Assembly (NCBI GenBank): GCA_018609055.1
Contig: JABAYJ010000004.1
Coordinates: 1 to 64,000, forward strand
Length of the DNA stretch: 64,000 nucleotides
DNA from: Flavobacteriales bacterium
GTDB taxonomy: Bacteria > Bacteroidota > Bacteroidia > Flavobacteriales_D > CAJJDF01
Direction of reading: 5' to 3'
Shown here: in pieces, positions 36,009-45,819 of the stretch
Numbering within the stretch: position 1 is the stretch's first letter
Layout of the letters: every line of letters begins with the position of its first letter
Position numbers and translations under genes: made by a program
Notes under the pieces: model-generated
Databases searched by the model: none
Told to the model about the DNA's origin: nothing
Seen by the model: the letters and a program-made list of their open reading frames with translations, nothing else

Positions 36009-36037
36009 CAAAATTAAGTATAAATTTTCTATCCCAA
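36009..36037 (-). promoter_or_regulatory. Promoter (TTG-N18-TAATTTTG) of the 36001 membrane gene
   Basis: Minus-strand TTG (36037-36035) and TAATTTTG (36016-36009) are 18 nt apart. Only 7 nt separate the -7 element from the ATG at 36001, so the mRNA is predicted to be nearly leaderless. Confidence 0.65.
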
Positions 36038-36041
36038 TTAT

Positions 36042-37301
36042 TTATACATGCATTCCTCCATTTTCCATGGCTTCAATTACTCCCAATGCAGCTCTCTCCC
36101 CAGAAATCATTGCAGCATTAAGCGAACCATTTAATTGCGTATCTCCCGCCAAAAATGTAGTGGCAGTCAAACGAGTTTCAGATGGTAACATTTCGTATTG
36201 CAAATCAGTTAAGTTAGGCAAAGCCATTGGAATGGAATATTGCTTGATGAATTTGCAAGAATCTATTTTACAATTGGTTTTTAGTTCTTCTTGTACTTTC
36301 TCAATCAATTGGTTACTCACCAATCCTTGGCTATCAATTACCGTTACGGATAATAATTGTTTACTTGCTGCAGAAGTAGTTTCCAAACTAGTGTGGTAAA
36401 AAATATTATTGATGAGTGAACCTTCTTCTGGAATTAATCCAATTAATTTCTTGGCAATAGCTCTAGTTTCAGTTTCAAAATAGAGCGTTTCGCATGATTT
36501 CCATTCAGTAGCTTGGTTATTTAGATTAGCAACTAAAGAACTTGCCTCAGTGGCTATAATCGTGTAATCCGATTTCAAAACCGTTCCATCTTCCAGTTCT
36601 ATTTCCGTTCCATTTAAAGATTTTACTTTGGTATTGAATTTAAATGTAGTGGATTTTAAATTTTGTTTTAATTGAATAGGAATCGCTTCAATACCCGATT
36701 TTGGGATTGCTGCATCTCCTTCTCCAAACATTTTATAAACAAACTCAAACATTCGACTACTGGTGTCTAGATTGGTCTCCAAAAATATTCCGCTAAAAAA
36801 AGGAGAGAAAAAATCTGAAATCATTTCCTTACTGAACCCATAACTCTGAAGATAAGCTAAAGTTGTTTGTTCCTTTTCTTCAAAAATAGCTTCGATAGTT
36901 TTCTTTTTTAAATAGCTATTTAGTTTCAAAATTTTAAGCTTATCATTAAAGTTTCCTATACCAGAAGTAAGTGTAGAAAACAATAAAGACATGTCTCTTA
37001 ATGGATCACCAATTACTTTTTGCTTTCCCTTTATAAAAATAGAAGCTCCTGGCAAACACCTTTGTAACTCAAGCGAATCATAATCCAAATACTGTTGAGC
37101 TGCAGGATAAGAAGTAAGTAATACTTGAAAACCATGATCCAATTGATAATCTTCAACTACGTCTGTTTTTACTCTTCCTCCTACTCTGTCGGTAGCTTCA
37201 ATAATTACTGGACTAAATCCTTTATCCTCCAATACTCTTGCCGCAATTAATCCGCTTATTCCTGCTCCAATTATATGTATATTTTGGCTCTTTATCTCCA
37301 T
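36042..37301 (-). CDS. FAD-dependent amine-oxidase/protoporphyrinogen-oxidase-like protein
   Basis: This 419-residue flavoprotein has an N-terminal FAD-binding motif [20 protein letters not shown] and [15 protein letters not shown], typical of the amine oxidase/phytoene desaturase/HemG superfamily. A C-terminal flavin segment is seen in [23 protein letters not shown]. The substrate cannot be fixed; such proteins act on carotenoids, porphyrins or amines. Neighbours give no pathway hint. A -7 element at 37325-37332 lies upstream. Confidence 0.82.
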   Translation of the reverse strand: MEIKSQNIHIIGAGISGLIAARVLEDKGFSPVIIEATDRVGGRVKTDVVEDYQLDHGFQVLLTSYPAAQQYLDYDSLELQRCLPGASIFIKGKQKVIGDPLRDMSLLFSTLTSGIGNFNDKLKILKLNSYLKKKTIEAIFEEKEQTTLAYLQSYGFSKEMISDFFSPFFSGIFLETNLDTSSRMFEFVYKMFGEGDAAIPKSGIEAIPIQLKQNLKSTTFKFNTKVKSLNGTEIELEDGTVLKSDYTIIATEASSLVANLNNQATEWKSCETLYFETETRAIAKKLIGLIPEEGSLINNIFYHTSLETTSAASKQLLSVTVIDSQGLVSNQLIEKVQEELKTNCKIDSCKFIKQYSIPMALPNLTDLQYEMLPSETRLTATTFLAGDTQLNGSLNAAMISGERAALGVIEAMENGGMHV

Positions 37302-37324
37302 TTATCTTTTCTTTTACTACTATA

Positions 37325-37332
37325 CAAATATA
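37325..37332 (-). promoter_or_regulatory. Candidate -7 promoter element (TATATTTG)
   Basis: TATATTTG on the minus strand fits TAnnTTTG and lies 23 nt upstream of the ATG at 37301. No TTG is found at the usual -33 spacing. Confidence 0.45.
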
Positions 37333-37482
37333 AAATATGTTCGGGACTGTTTGGTAGTTTATGTACTTAGAAAAACACTTGTAATATTTATACCTCAAAA
37401 TAATTACTTTGTTTAAAATTCAGTTAGCTTAACTCCCCTATTTTTCTTATTTTTAATAATTCAGAAAACTAAAAGAACTATC

Positions 37483-38013
37483 ATGAAAATTGCAGCTCCC
37501 TTTAATCTCCAGAAATGGATAGATGATAACAGAGATTTATTGAAACCACCTGTTGGGAATAAAAATCTGTATGTAGAAGCTGGCGATTTCATTGTAATGA
37601 TAGTAGGAGGTCCAAACGCTAGAAAGGATTATCATTTTAATGAAACGGAAGAGTTATTTTATCAACTAGAGGGAGATATCCTTGTTACTATACAAGTTGA
37701 TGGAGAAAAAATAGAACACCCAATAAAAGAGGGAGAAATGTTTTTATTGCCAGGTAATATCCCTCATAACCCTGTTCGATCTGCTAATTCTATAGGGCTT
37801 GTAATAGAGCGAGTAAGAAAAGGAACCGACATGAAAGATGGGTTACTTTGGTTTTGTGACAACTGTAATGAAAAATTGCACGAGACTTATTTCTCTCAAC
37901 AAAATATTGAAACAGATTTTCAATCAAGGTTTAAAGAATTTTATACTTCTGAAGAAAAGAGGACTTGCAACAAGTGTAGTCACGTAATGGAAATTGACGA
38001 AAGATTTATATAG
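37483..38013 (+). CDS. 3-hydroxyanthranilate 3,4-dioxygenase
   Basis: The enzyme opens the ring of 3-hydroxyanthranilate in the kynurenine route of tryptophan breakdown or NAD synthesis. The 176-residue cupin has the iron ligands H51, E57 and H95 (YHFNETEE, NIPHNP) at the same numbering as characterised bacterial enzymes. A C-terminal rubredoxin-like site has C125, C128, C162 and C165. Length is typical. The ACMSD gene begins 2 nt after its stop codon, so the product can be passed directly to decarboxylation. Confidence 0.93.
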   Translation: MKIAAPFNLQKWIDDNRDLLKPPVGNKNLYVEAGDFIVMIVGGPNARKDYHFNETEELFYQLEGDILVTIQVDGEKIEHPIKEGEMFLLPGNIPHNPVRSANSIGLVIERVRKGTDMKDGLLWFCDNCNEKLHETYFSQQNIETDFQSRFKEFYTSEEKRTCNKCSHVMEIDERFI

Positions 38014-38014
38014 T

Positions 38015-39043
38015 ATGGCAATTAAAGCAGAAGACATATTAAGTATTGATATCCACACGCACATCTTGCCAAAGGATATTCCAAATTTTAAAAAGAAATT
38101 TGGGTACGGAGGATTTATTCATCTAGATCATCACAAGCCATGTTGTGCTAGGATGATGATGGACGATAAGTTTTTTCGTGAAATAGAGGACAATTGTTGG
38201 AGTGCCGAAGCACGTATGACTGAGTGTGATGCTCAGCACATTAATGTACAAGTATTATCTACGGTTCCAGTTATGTTCTCCTATTGGGCTAAACCTCAAG
38301 ATTGCTTGGATGTATCCATGTTTTTGAACGACCACATTGCAGGTATTGTAGAAAAATACCCAAAACGATTTGTTGGTTTAGGAACTGTTCCTTTGCAAGC
38401 TCCAGAAATGGCTATTAAAGAAATTGCAAGGTGTAAAGAAATAGGACTTAAAGGAATTGAAATTGGTTCTCATGTAAACGATTGGAATCTGAATGACGCT
38501 AACCTCTTTCCTGTTTTTCAGGCTTGTGAAGAAATGGATATGGCAGTTTTTGTTCACCCTTGGGACATGATGTCTAAAACCAAAATGGAAAAATATTGGT
38601 TGCCTTGGTTAGTAGGAATGCCTGCTGAAACGAGTTTAGCAATTTGCTCTATGATTTTCGGAGGAGTATTCGAAAGATTACCAAATCTGCGTGTAGCATT
38701 TGCCCATGGTGGAGGTTCTTTCCCAGCTACAATATCAAGAATACAACACGGGTTTGATGTTCGCCCAGATTTATGTGCGATTGATAATAATGTTTCACCT
38801 AAGGACTATTTAGGTAAATTCTGGTTAGATTCTTTGGTTCATGACGAACCAAATTTGAAATACATTATGGATTTAATAGGTTCGAACAAAGTGGCTCTTG
38901 GTTCTGATTATCCTTTTCCTTTAGGAGAATTACAACCTGGGAAACTAATTAGAGAATTTGATTTGGAACAAAAAACAAAAGAGGATTTACTTCATAAATC
39001 TGCCCTTTCTTGGTTGAGTATGAGTAAGTCAGATTTTATCTAA
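38015..39043 (+). CDS. 2-amino-3-carboxymuconate-6-semialdehyde decarboxylase (ACMSD)-like amidohydrolase
   Basis: This metal-dependent decarboxylase acts on the product of the preceding dioxygenase, steering carbon away from quinolinate/NAD. The 342-residue protein has the HxH motif in DIHTHILP (H14, H16), later FVHPWD, FAHGGGSFPA and the metal Asp in GSDYPFPLG. The ATG at 38015 is used; an upstream in-frame TTG lies inside the dioxygenase gene. It overlaps the convergent CHU_C remnant by 8 bp. Confidence 0.88.
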   Translation: MAIKAEDILSIDIHTHILPKDIPNFKKKFGYGGFIHLDHHKPCCARMMMDDKFFREIEDNCWSAEARMTECDAQHINVQVLSTVPVMFSYWAKPQDCLDVSMFLNDHIAGIVEKYPKRFVGLGTVPLQAPEMAIKEIARCKEIGLKGIEIGSHVNDWNLNDANLFPVFQACEEMDMAVFVHPWDMMSKTKMEKYWLPWLVGMPAETSLAICSMIFGGVFERLPNLRVAFAHGGGSFPATISRIQHGFDVRPDLCAIDNNVSPKDYLGKFWLDSLVHDEPNLKYIMDLIGSNKVALGSDYPFPLGELQPGKLIREFDLEQKTKEDLLHKSALSWLSMSKSDFI

Positions 39044-40044
39044 CTAAGTTCACATGTCCTGTTAAAATCTTTTGCTTTTGGGTAAGATGACTGTAAGTTA
39101 CTCTCCAAACGTAAAAATCTATTTGGCTTAAAGTTCCTTTGTAAGTTCCATCCCAATGGTTATCGATATCGTAAGATTCGAAAATCAATTCACCCCATCT
39201 ATTATAGATTTCTAGATGATAAGTGACTATGTTTTCATACACAGCTCCAAACTTATCATTTACTCCATCACCATTTGGTGTAAACGTATTTGGTAACCAA
39301 ATAATACCAGCAATTTCTATCGTTACAGAATCGAATGCAGCACATCCATTGGTATCAATTAACTCCATAACATATTCTGTTGTAGATTGAGGCAAAGCTT
39401 GGGTAATTCTACAAGTATCACAAGACAAAGTAGAACTTGGAGTCCAGATAATGCTTCCTTGATCACCAGTCGCATTAAGAAAGGCTGATTCTCCTAAATT
39501 TATTAACTGGTCTCTTCCTGCATCAACATATCCATCAAGATGTAAATTTACGTTTACCAATGTTGAATCTTTACATCCAAAACCGTCAGTAAAATTAAGT
39601 CTATAAGTAGTATTAGCATATGGTTGTACAGTGGTCAATACTTGGATACAATTCTCGATAAGCAACTTTAGATGTAGATCTTACTTCGGATTGCCATTTA
39701 CTTTTATTATCTCCTATGAAATAATTATAATAAAAAGAAGAGGTATCTAATTTTTGGATTACAACATCTTTGTTCGCATTCAAAAATTTAGTCTTAACAG
39801 CATGAGACTTAATTACAGAAGGAACTGTAGCGTTCTTATCATCATGCAATAGTCTAATATAAAATTTTTCGAATAGAGAATAAGTAAAACCATCTTTTTC
39901 CAAGAAAAGATTACCATCAGATAATATTTGGTTGTACTCTATCCTTGAATCCCATTGCCCTTTGTTTTCAATAAAAACTTTGTTGGACTGTGAAGAAACA
40001 AGATTAGATACAAAAAGGAATAATAATAATAGTTTTTTATTCAA
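39036..40044 (-). pseudogene. Decayed CHU_C (gliding motility-associated C-terminal) surface protein
   Basis: Two frames make up one gene remnant. The first (40044 to 39613) encodes a signal peptide (ending VSSQ), the ENKGQWDSRIEYN domain of large Bacteroidota surface proteins (DUF7948-type) and stops soon after YRELYPSID. The second (39665 to 39036) continues in another frame with a PKD-like stretch and a CHU_C domain (WLPNTFTPNGDGVND ... NRWGELIF). Intact relatives are usually several hundred residues longer, with repeats between these parts. The layout indicates an internal out-of-frame deletion with its junction near 39630. An assembly collapse of repeats is the main alternative. Confidence 0.75.
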
Positions 40045-40130
40045 AAAATTCGTTCTCTGTTGTATCGCGTGTTCACGCTACAAAAGAGAGGAAGGTTTCA
40101 GAAAAACTAGAGTTTTTAACAATAAGTTGT

Positions 40131-41210
40131 TTACTTCTTTAAAACCCAGATAGACTTAAAATAAGTGCTCTTAATTTTAGATAAGGTTTCTTTAGCTTCT
40201 TTCCTGGAGTTAAAGCTCTGAACAGAAACACGATAAAGACGTCCTTTTTTATCTACTATCTTAGACTCATAGCCTTTATCAGACCATTTTTGAACTAATT
40301 TCTCTGCGTTATCTTTCACACTAAAACATCCTATAATTAAATGATATTCACCATTATTAATGATTTTTTTAGGCTCTACATATGTTGAATCAATTAATTC
40401 TTTATTATAGGCTACCGAATTTTCTACTACTATATTATCAACTAAAGGAGTTTGTACAAGTTCCTTTTTGATAATTGTAATAGTATCTAAAACAGATAAG
40501 TCAATTTTATTTTCTCTTGGTTGGTAGTAAGTTACACTATTTTGAGAAAAAGGATTTAAAGTAGCCAAATTCAGATTTTTTTGGTCGAAAGCATTATGCT
40601 TATTCATCACAAAAAAACATCCTGCCAAAACAGGTACCATAAGTAGAGGAACTAAATTAGCCACTCTTCTTTTCTTTCTTGGCTCTTTACTAGCAGTTGT
40701 AATTACAACTTTTTCTGGTTTTCTATCTTTTTTAACAACAGTAACTCGTTCAACTTCTTCTAATTGAATAGCAGTTTTTAATAGTGCCTTCTCAGGCGTT
40801 TTTTCAATCTTTAATTGAGACAAACCAAAAGATTCATTTAAAAAATTAGTTGAAGATTGGCGAAACTGAATATTCTTTTCTTTATCAAAAAACAATACTC
40901 CTACTTTTTCTACCTCAACTCTCCCGTCCTCATTCAGTTTTAAATAACAATCGTCTTTAAATTGAATCAATAATTGAGTTGCTTCTTCAATACTTAATTC
41001 TTGTTTTTCAGCAACTTTAGCTGCCAATAAACCATCATTAAAAACTAGGTGCTTATTAAAAAGCGTTTTTTTTGTTGCTGGATGAAATACTGAAGTAAAT
41101 TTATTGTAATAAGCTGATTGTTTGCTGGTTATAAAGCCACCAAAATCAGGAACAATTACACAATCGTGACTGTGCAATAATTCTTCAATATGTTTATCAA
41201 TCTTACTCAT
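40131..41210 (-). CDS. HU-CCDC81 and SPOR domain protein
   Basis: The 359-residue protein has an N-terminal HU/CCDC81-like domain (about 1-125; IEELLHSHDCVIVPDFGGFI) and a basic stretch. A transmembrane helix (about 185-205) and a linker lead to a C-terminal SPOR domain (about 285-359; YHLIIGCFSVKDNAEKLVQKW). SPOR domains bind glycan strands at septa, so a role at the division site or cell envelope is likely, with the HU-like part inside the cell. The ATG at 41210 is preferred to the TTG one codon upstream. Confidence 0.85.
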   Translation of the reverse strand: MSKIDKHIEELLHSHDCVIVPDFGGFITSKQSAYYNKFTSVFHPATKKTLFNKHLVFNDGLLAAKVAEKQELSIEEATQLLIQFKDDCYLKLNEDGRVEVEKVGVLFFDKEKNIQFRQSSTNFLNESFGLSQLKIEKTPEKALLKTAIQLEEVERVTVVKKDRKPEKVVITTASKEPRKKRRVANLVPLLMVPVLAGCFFVMNKHNAFDQKNLNLATLNPFSQNSVTYYQPRENKIDLSVLDTITIIKKELVQTPLVDNIVVENSVAYNKELIDSTYVEPKKIINNGEYHLIIGCFSVKDNAEKLVQKWSDKGYESKIVDKKGRLYRVSVQSFNSRKEAKETLSKIKSTYFKSIWVLKK

Positions 41211-41215
41211 CAAAA

Positions 41216-41223
41216 CAAAGTTA
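41216..41223 (-). promoter_or_regulatory. Candidate -7 promoter element (TAACTTTG)
   Basis: TAACTTTG on the minus strand lies 5 nt before the ATG of the HU-SPOR gene. The nearest TTG is 24 nt upstream, slightly too far for a standard -33. A nearly leaderless transcript would result. Confidence 0.35.
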
Positions 41224-41257
41224 ATTATTAATCCAGAATTGAAAAGCCAATCCTATT

Positions 41258-42031
41258 TTAATTTAAATCTTTCATTACTTTCTCCAAATCCTCTGGAGTA
41301 TCAATTCCTGTTATATCTTCCTCAATTTCTGCCACTTGAATGGTAAAATGATGCGACAACCATCTTAAATTCTCTAAGCTCTCAGCTTTCTCCAACATGG
41401 CATATTCAATTTGAATAATTTCGTGAAAATCATCCATATTAAATGCATATATACCAATATGCTTATAAAAATCAGCCTTATCTAACCACTTATTCTCTTC
41501 TACTCCTCTTACAAATGGAATAGGATGACGACTAAAATACAGAGCATCTCTAGGCTCTCCATCTCCCTCATTTTCTGTCATCACGAGTTTTACTACATTC
41601 TCATTAAAAAGTTCCTCTTTAGTGGTTATTTTTTTTGCTAAAGTTCCTATCTCTGCTTGATCATCTTTCCAAAGAATCTCAACCACTTTATTAATATGAT
41701 CAGGAGAAATAAACGGCTCATCTCCCTGAATATTTACTACTATATCAAAAAACTCATCCTTGTCTTCAAATTTTTCAACCACTTCTCCACATCTTTCTGT
41801 TCCAGATTGGTGTGTATCCATAGTAATCATGGCGTTCCCTCCAAAATCAAGAACATGATCGTAAATTCGTTTATCATCAGTAGCCACTACTATTTTGGTT
41901 AATCTATTAGCCTTGGCACATTGTTCGTACACTCTTTGTATCATTGATTTTCCTGCAATATCAACCAATGGTTTACCCGGAAAACGTGTAGATTCATACC
42001 TAGATGGAATTACTCCTAAAACTTTTTTCAT
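41258..42031 (-). CDS. kdsB: 3-deoxy-manno-octulosonate cytidylyltransferase
   Basis: The enzyme activates Kdo as CMP-Kdo for lipid A-core synthesis. The 257-residue product has the signature VIPSRYESTRFPGKPL, VATDD and NIQGDEPFI motifs and GIDTPEDLE at the C-terminus. It follows pdxJ by 14 bp on the same strand, so the two are probably cotranscribed. Confidence 0.95.
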   Translation of the reverse strand: MKKVLGVIPSRYESTRFPGKPLVDIAGKSMIQRVYEQCAKANRLTKIVVATDDKRIYDHVLDFGGNAMITMDTHQSGTERCGEVVEKFEDKDEFFDIVVNIQGDEPFISPDHINKVVEILWKDDQAEIGTLAKKITTKEELFNENVVKLVMTENEGDGEPRDALYFSRHPIPFVRGVEENKWLDKADFYKHIGIYAFNMDDFHEIIQIEYAMLEKAESLENLRWLSHHFTIQVAEIEEDITGIDTPEDLEKVMKDLN

Positions 42032-42045
42032 ATGACTAAACTAAA

Positions 42046-42756
42046 TTATTTTAAACACTTTTTATACATCCCAACTGTTTTCTCTAAACCATAATATAAC
42101 GAATCGGAAATTAATGCATGACCAATTGAAACTTCCAATAAACCCTCTATATTTTGCTTAAAAAAAGCCAAATTATCTAAATTTAAATCATGACCAGCAT
42201 TTAATCCAACTCCCATTTCAGTAGCAATTTTTGCTGCCTCAATAAAAGGTAAAATTGCTTTTTCCTTATCAGAAAATCCAGAAGCATAAGCCTCAGTATA
42301 AAGCTCAATTCTATCTACATCAATATACTGAATTTCTTCTACTTCCTTAGCGCTTGGATTCATAAAAACAGATGTTCTTATTCCTGCTTTTTTAAACTCT
42401 CCTAATACTTCATTCAATAAACTCTTATTTCCCAAAACATTCCAACCTGCATTGGATGTTAACACGTGAGGTGGATCCGGGACTAAAGTTACTTGGTGTG
42501 GTTTTACATCAAGTACCAATTTCATGAAATTTTCATTCGGATATCCTTCAATATTCAACTCCGTATCTATAGATTTCGATAACTTATAAACATCCTTATA
42601 AGTGATATGTCTTTCATCTGGACGAGGATGAACAGTGATACCTTCGGCACCAAATTTTTCAATATCTAAAGCAACATTCAATAAATTGGGAACGTTAGTA
42701 CCTCGTGCGTTCCTTAATGTTGCAATTTTATTTACGTTTACACTTAATTTTGTCAT
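42046..42756 (-). CDS. pdxJ: Pyridoxine 5'-phosphate synthase
   Basis: PdxJ condenses 1-deoxyxylulose 5-phosphate with 3-amino-2-oxopropyl phosphate in the DXP-dependent vitamin B6 route. The 236-residue product has VNVNKIATLRNARG, GITVHPRPDERHI, TLVPDPP and the C-terminal IGHALISDSLYYGL. The ATG at 42756 is chosen over a TTG at 42780 because the family N-terminus starts there and a -7 element at 42778-42785 overlaps the TTG. Confidence 0.95.
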   Translation of the reverse strand: MTKLSVNVNKIATLRNARGTNVPNLLNVALDIEKFGAEGITVHPRPDERHITYKDVYKLSKSIDTELNIEGYPNENFMKLVLDVKPHQVTLVPDPPHVLTSNAGWNVLGNKSLLNEVLGEFKKAGIRTSVFMNPSAKEVEEIQYIDVDRIELYTEAYASGFSDKEKAILPFIEAAKIATEMGVGLNAGHDLNLDNLAFFKQNIEGLLEVSIGHALISDSLYYGLEKTVGMYKKCLK

Positions 42757-42777
42757 ATTTTTGTAAGTATTAAGGTT

Positions 42778-42785
42778 CAAATTTA
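42778..42785 (-). promoter_or_regulatory. Candidate -7 element of pdxJ (TAAATTTG)
   Basis: TAAATTTG on the minus strand fits TAnnTTTG and lies 21 nt before the pdxJ ATG. No standard -33 TTG is present. Confidence 0.4.
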
Positions 42786-42851
42786 TAGATTTACGCCAAA
42801 GTAATCGTGATTTTTAGGAATTACCTTAACAATAAATATAATTAATATTAA

Positions 42852-43514
42852 ATGATCGCTTCTCAACTCATAGTGGACTTGTTGCCACCAATTAAACCAT
42901 CTGAGTCATGCCAAAAGGCAATGCGTTGGATGAGTGAGTTTAAAGTAGCCCATTTACCTGTTGTTTCTGTCAACAAATATCTTGGAATAATTACCGAAGA
43001 AGATTTATTAGACAATAATTCTCAGGAACTTTCTATAGCAGAAAGCAAAATACACTTATCAGATATCTTTGTTTACGAATATCAACATATTTTTGAGGTT
43101 ATGCGTATTATGTCTGAAAACAATCTAACTGTAATTCCTATTTTGGATGTTAAAGAAAACTATATAGGAGCTACTACTTTATCGCATTTAATGACTTTAA
43201 CTGCCAACACTACTTCAATAAAAGAACCAGGTGGTGTAATAGTTTTAAGTGTAAACTCCAAAGATTACTCTTTGGCTCAAATTGCACAAATAGTAGAAAG
43301 CAATAATGCCAGAATATTAAGTTCGTATGTAACTTCATCTGATGACACAACAGAAATAGAAGTGACTATTAAAATTAATAAAATTGAATTAGGAGCAATT
43401 CTACAGACTTTTAATCGATATGACTATACTGTTATCAATACATTTCAAAGAAAAGATGATTTTGATGATTTACAAAACAGATACGATCACTTAATGGATA
43501 TGCTCGATTTATAA
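42852..43514 (+). CDS. CBS domain protein
   Basis: The 220-residue cytosolic protein has a pair of CBS domains (about 1-130; HLPVVSVNKYLGIITEEDLL and LTVIPILDVKENYIGATTLSHLM), which usually bind adenosine nucleotides. The C-terminal region (about 140-205) has an ACT-like pattern (IVLSVNSKDYSLAQIAQIVESNNARIL), suggesting ligand sensing. It is divergent from pdxJ and is followed after 7 bp by the CHU_C cargo gene. Target unknown. Confidence 0.8.
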   Translation: MIASQLIVDLLPPIKPSESCQKAMRWMSEFKVAHLPVVSVNKYLGIITEEDLLDNNSQELSIAESKIHLSDIFVYEYQHIFEVMRIMSENNLTVIPILDVKENYIGATTLSHLMTLTANTTSIKEPGGVIVLSVNSKDYSLAQIAQIVESNNARILSSYVTSSDDTTEIEVTIKINKIELGAILQTFNRYDYTVINTFQRKDDFDDLQNRYDHLMDMLDL

Positions 43515-43521
43515 TACTTAT

Positions 43522-44790
43522 ATGAAACAACTAATTTTACTTTTTTTCATTTCACTTAGTTACTTGAGTTTTTCTCAAGCAGCTAACAATGACTGTGGAT
43601 CTGCCACTGAAATATGTGATAGTCAACCTAAAACAGGATCAACTAATGGTGCTACATCAAGTGTTTGTGCTACCTGTTCAGATGGAGCTACAGTTGTTGG
43701 TTCAGCATGTTTTGATATGCATAAAACAGTTTGGTTTCAATTTACAACTACTGGGGCTGGAGCAGCCAACATAGCAGTATCTGGAATTAATTGTACAGCA
43801 GGTTTTAATGGAGTTAGTGGAATTGTGTATAATGCAACCACTCCATGTAACTCGGCTACTTACACAGCTGTCTCTAACTGTGTTGCTAACTCTACTGTAG
43901 ACTTCACTTTAAATGCTGCTGGCTTAATAGCTGGAAGAACATACTACGTATTAATTGGTTCTGATGTGGTAAGTGAATGTGGATTTGATATTGAAGTAAC
44001 AGGGCCTGCCGTAATGGTAGCAACTCCTACAATTGTCATTTCTAATGATGCTGGCACAACAATAGTTTGTCCAGAAGATGTAGTTAATTTTTTCGCTAAC
44101 ACCATAAACTGTACAAATCCAGTTGTAGATTGGTATGTAGATGGAGGATATACAGCTACAACAAGAAATGGAGACCCTTTTTCTAGAGATTATTTTGTTG
44201 ATGGATCTACTGTAAATGCAATTGTAAATTGTGATTGCGGACCATTCTCTATTTCTAATATATTAACAGTTAATGTTCATCCATATATCACAGTAGATGC
44301 TGGACCATATACTAATATACCTTTTGGAGCTTCTACAAAATTATTTGGAACTGGAGGTGTAACTTACTCATGGGCTCCTATTGAGACTTTAAATGATCCT
44401 AATATTCAAAACCCTACTGCTACTCCATTATCTACCACAACATATTTCATGACTGCTACTTCACCAGAAGGTTGTAATTTTTATTCTGAAGTAATTGTAA
44501 ATGTTTTGGACTCAGTTTTTATTCCTAACGTATTTACACCAAATTCTGATGGAGTAAATGATACTTGGGAAATTAAACTCATTGATTTGTATCCTAAAGC
44601 AGAAATCACAGTATTTGATAGATGGGGACAAGTTGTTTTTAAAACAATTGGATACCCAACTTCGGCAAGATGGGACGGAACATTTAACGGAAAACAATTA
44701 CCTGCTTCTACTTATTACTACACAGTAAGTTTAAGTATAGACTCAGAAGCAGAAAGAATTAGGACTGGTTATGTGACCATTATATATTAA
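43522..44790 (+). CDS. T9SS cargo with gliding motility-associated C-terminal domain (CHU_C)
   Basis: The 422-residue exported protein has a signal peptide (about 1-19, ending FSQ), a Cys-rich N-terminal region with paired cysteines (CGSATEICD, SVCATC), an immunoglobulin/PKD-like middle and a CHU_C domain (FIPNVFTPNSDGVND, DRWGQVVFK, YYYTVSL). CHU_C (type B) domains depend on PorP/SprF-like partners for export, and one is encoded 3 bp downstream. Likely a cell-surface adhesin. It lies in one run with PorP/SprF and TonB receptor genes. Confidence 0.88.
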   Translation: MKQLILLFFISLSYLSFSQAANNDCGSATEICDSQPKTGSTNGATSSVCATCSDGATVVGSACFDMHKTVWFQFTTTGAGAANIAVSGINCTAGFNGVSGIVYNATTPCNSATYTAVSNCVANSTVDFTLNAAGLIAGRTYYVLIGSDVVSECGFDIEVTGPAVMVATPTIVISNDAGTTIVCPEDVVNFFANTINCTNPVVDWYVDGGYTATTRNGDPFSRDYFVDGSTVNAIVNCDCGPFSISNILTVNVHPYITVDAGPYTNIPFGASTKLFGTGGVTYSWAPIETLNDPNIQNPTATPLSTTTYFMTATSPEGCNFYSEVIVNVLDSVFIPNVFTPNSDGVNDTWEIKLIDLYPKAEITVFDRWGQVVFKTIGYPTSARWDGTFNGKQLPASTYYYTVSLSIDSEAERIRTGYVTIIY

Positions 44791-44793
44791 GCA

Positions 44794-45726
44794 ATGAAAA
44801 AAATTATTCTACTTATTTTTATTACTGTTGGTTTTTGTTCTTTTTCACAACAAGTCCCTCAGTTTTCGCATTATTTATTAAATCAATTTGCGTTTAATCC
44901 TGCTGTAGCCGGAAGTAAAGATTGTTTTGATGTAACTCTTGGTCACAGAACACAATGGAGTGGTTTTGAGGGAGCACCCGTTACTACTTTTGGTAGTTTT
45001 AATACGACTCTTTCTCAAGATAAATTTGGATTAGGTTACAAACACGCAGTTGGTGTTGTTGTATTAATAGATTCGTACGGACCATTTAGTAGAGCAAAAT
45101 TAAAAGCTGCTTATGCATACCATTTACCAGTGAGTAAAAAAACACTTTTATCCATGGGAATGTTTTTTGGGATAGAACAAATAAGTTTTGACGCAAGCGA
45201 ATTGGAAGCAATTAACTTTAATGATGATGCGATAAATAACTCTCAAAGAGCAACTATTTTCCCTGAGTTTACTCCAGGAGTTATGCTACAATCCAAAAAA
45301 TGGTTTGCTGGTGCAACATTGCAACAAACGATTGGTGGACCAAAAAAAGTAATTGGTACTGATGAAACAAGGTTCTCGAGACATGCAACACTACTTGGTG
45401 GTTTAAACCTTAATTTAACTGATGATTGGTCTTTCATCCCTTCTACTATGCTTAAGTTTACAAGAGGTACACCTTGGGCTATTGACGTTAATGCTATGTT
45501 CGATTACAAAAATAAATTCTCAGCAGGAATTGGATATAGAAATACTGATGCAGCAATGGCTTTAGTAAGTTTTAATGTTTTTGATTATTTTAAGCTTGGT
45601 TATGCTTTCGATTACACTGTATCTAAAATCAGATTCGGAAGTTCCAATACTCACGAAGTTACACTGAGCATTAATCCATGTGGATTTAATGAAGATCCAA
45701 AATACGGTTGTCCTACTTTTAACTAA
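44794..45726 (+). CDS. PorP/SprF family T9SS outer-membrane protein
   Basis: The 310-residue product has a signal peptide ending SFSQ, the family N-terminus QVPQFSHYLLNQFAFNPAVAGS, repeated barrel strands and the IGYRNTDAAMALVSFNV segment. PorP/SprF proteins are associated with export or anchoring of CHU_C cargo. It starts 3 bp after the CHU_C gene, so it is probably the dedicated partner of that cargo. A second member is at 62803-63747. Confidence 0.9.
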   Translation: MKKIILLIFITVGFCSFSQQVPQFSHYLLNQFAFNPAVAGSKDCFDVTLGHRTQWSGFEGAPVTTFGSFNTTLSQDKFGLGYKHAVGVVVLIDSYGPFSRAKLKAAYAYHLPVSKKTLLSMGMFFGIEQISFDASELEAINFNDDAINNSQRATIFPEFTPGVMLQSKKWFAGATLQQTIGGPKKVIGTDETRFSRHATLLGGLNLNLTDDWSFIPSTMLKFTRGTPWAIDVNAMFDYKNKFSAGIGYRNTDAAMALVSFNVFDYFKLGYAFDYTVSKIRFGSSNTHEVTLSINPCGFNEDPKYGCPTFN

Positions 45727-45819
45727 GTAAGTTCCCCGGATTTCTAATCTCAGATTATTCCTTATATTTATCTTATCAATGGATTTTGGTTTCCCCAATA
45801 AAATCCCAATTAAGTTATT

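Noticed and set aside
40061..40082. Imperfect hairpin between the HU-SPOR gene and the CHU_C remnant
   Set aside because: Stem has a bulge and the T-rich stretch lies 13 nt away, so a terminator call is not supported.
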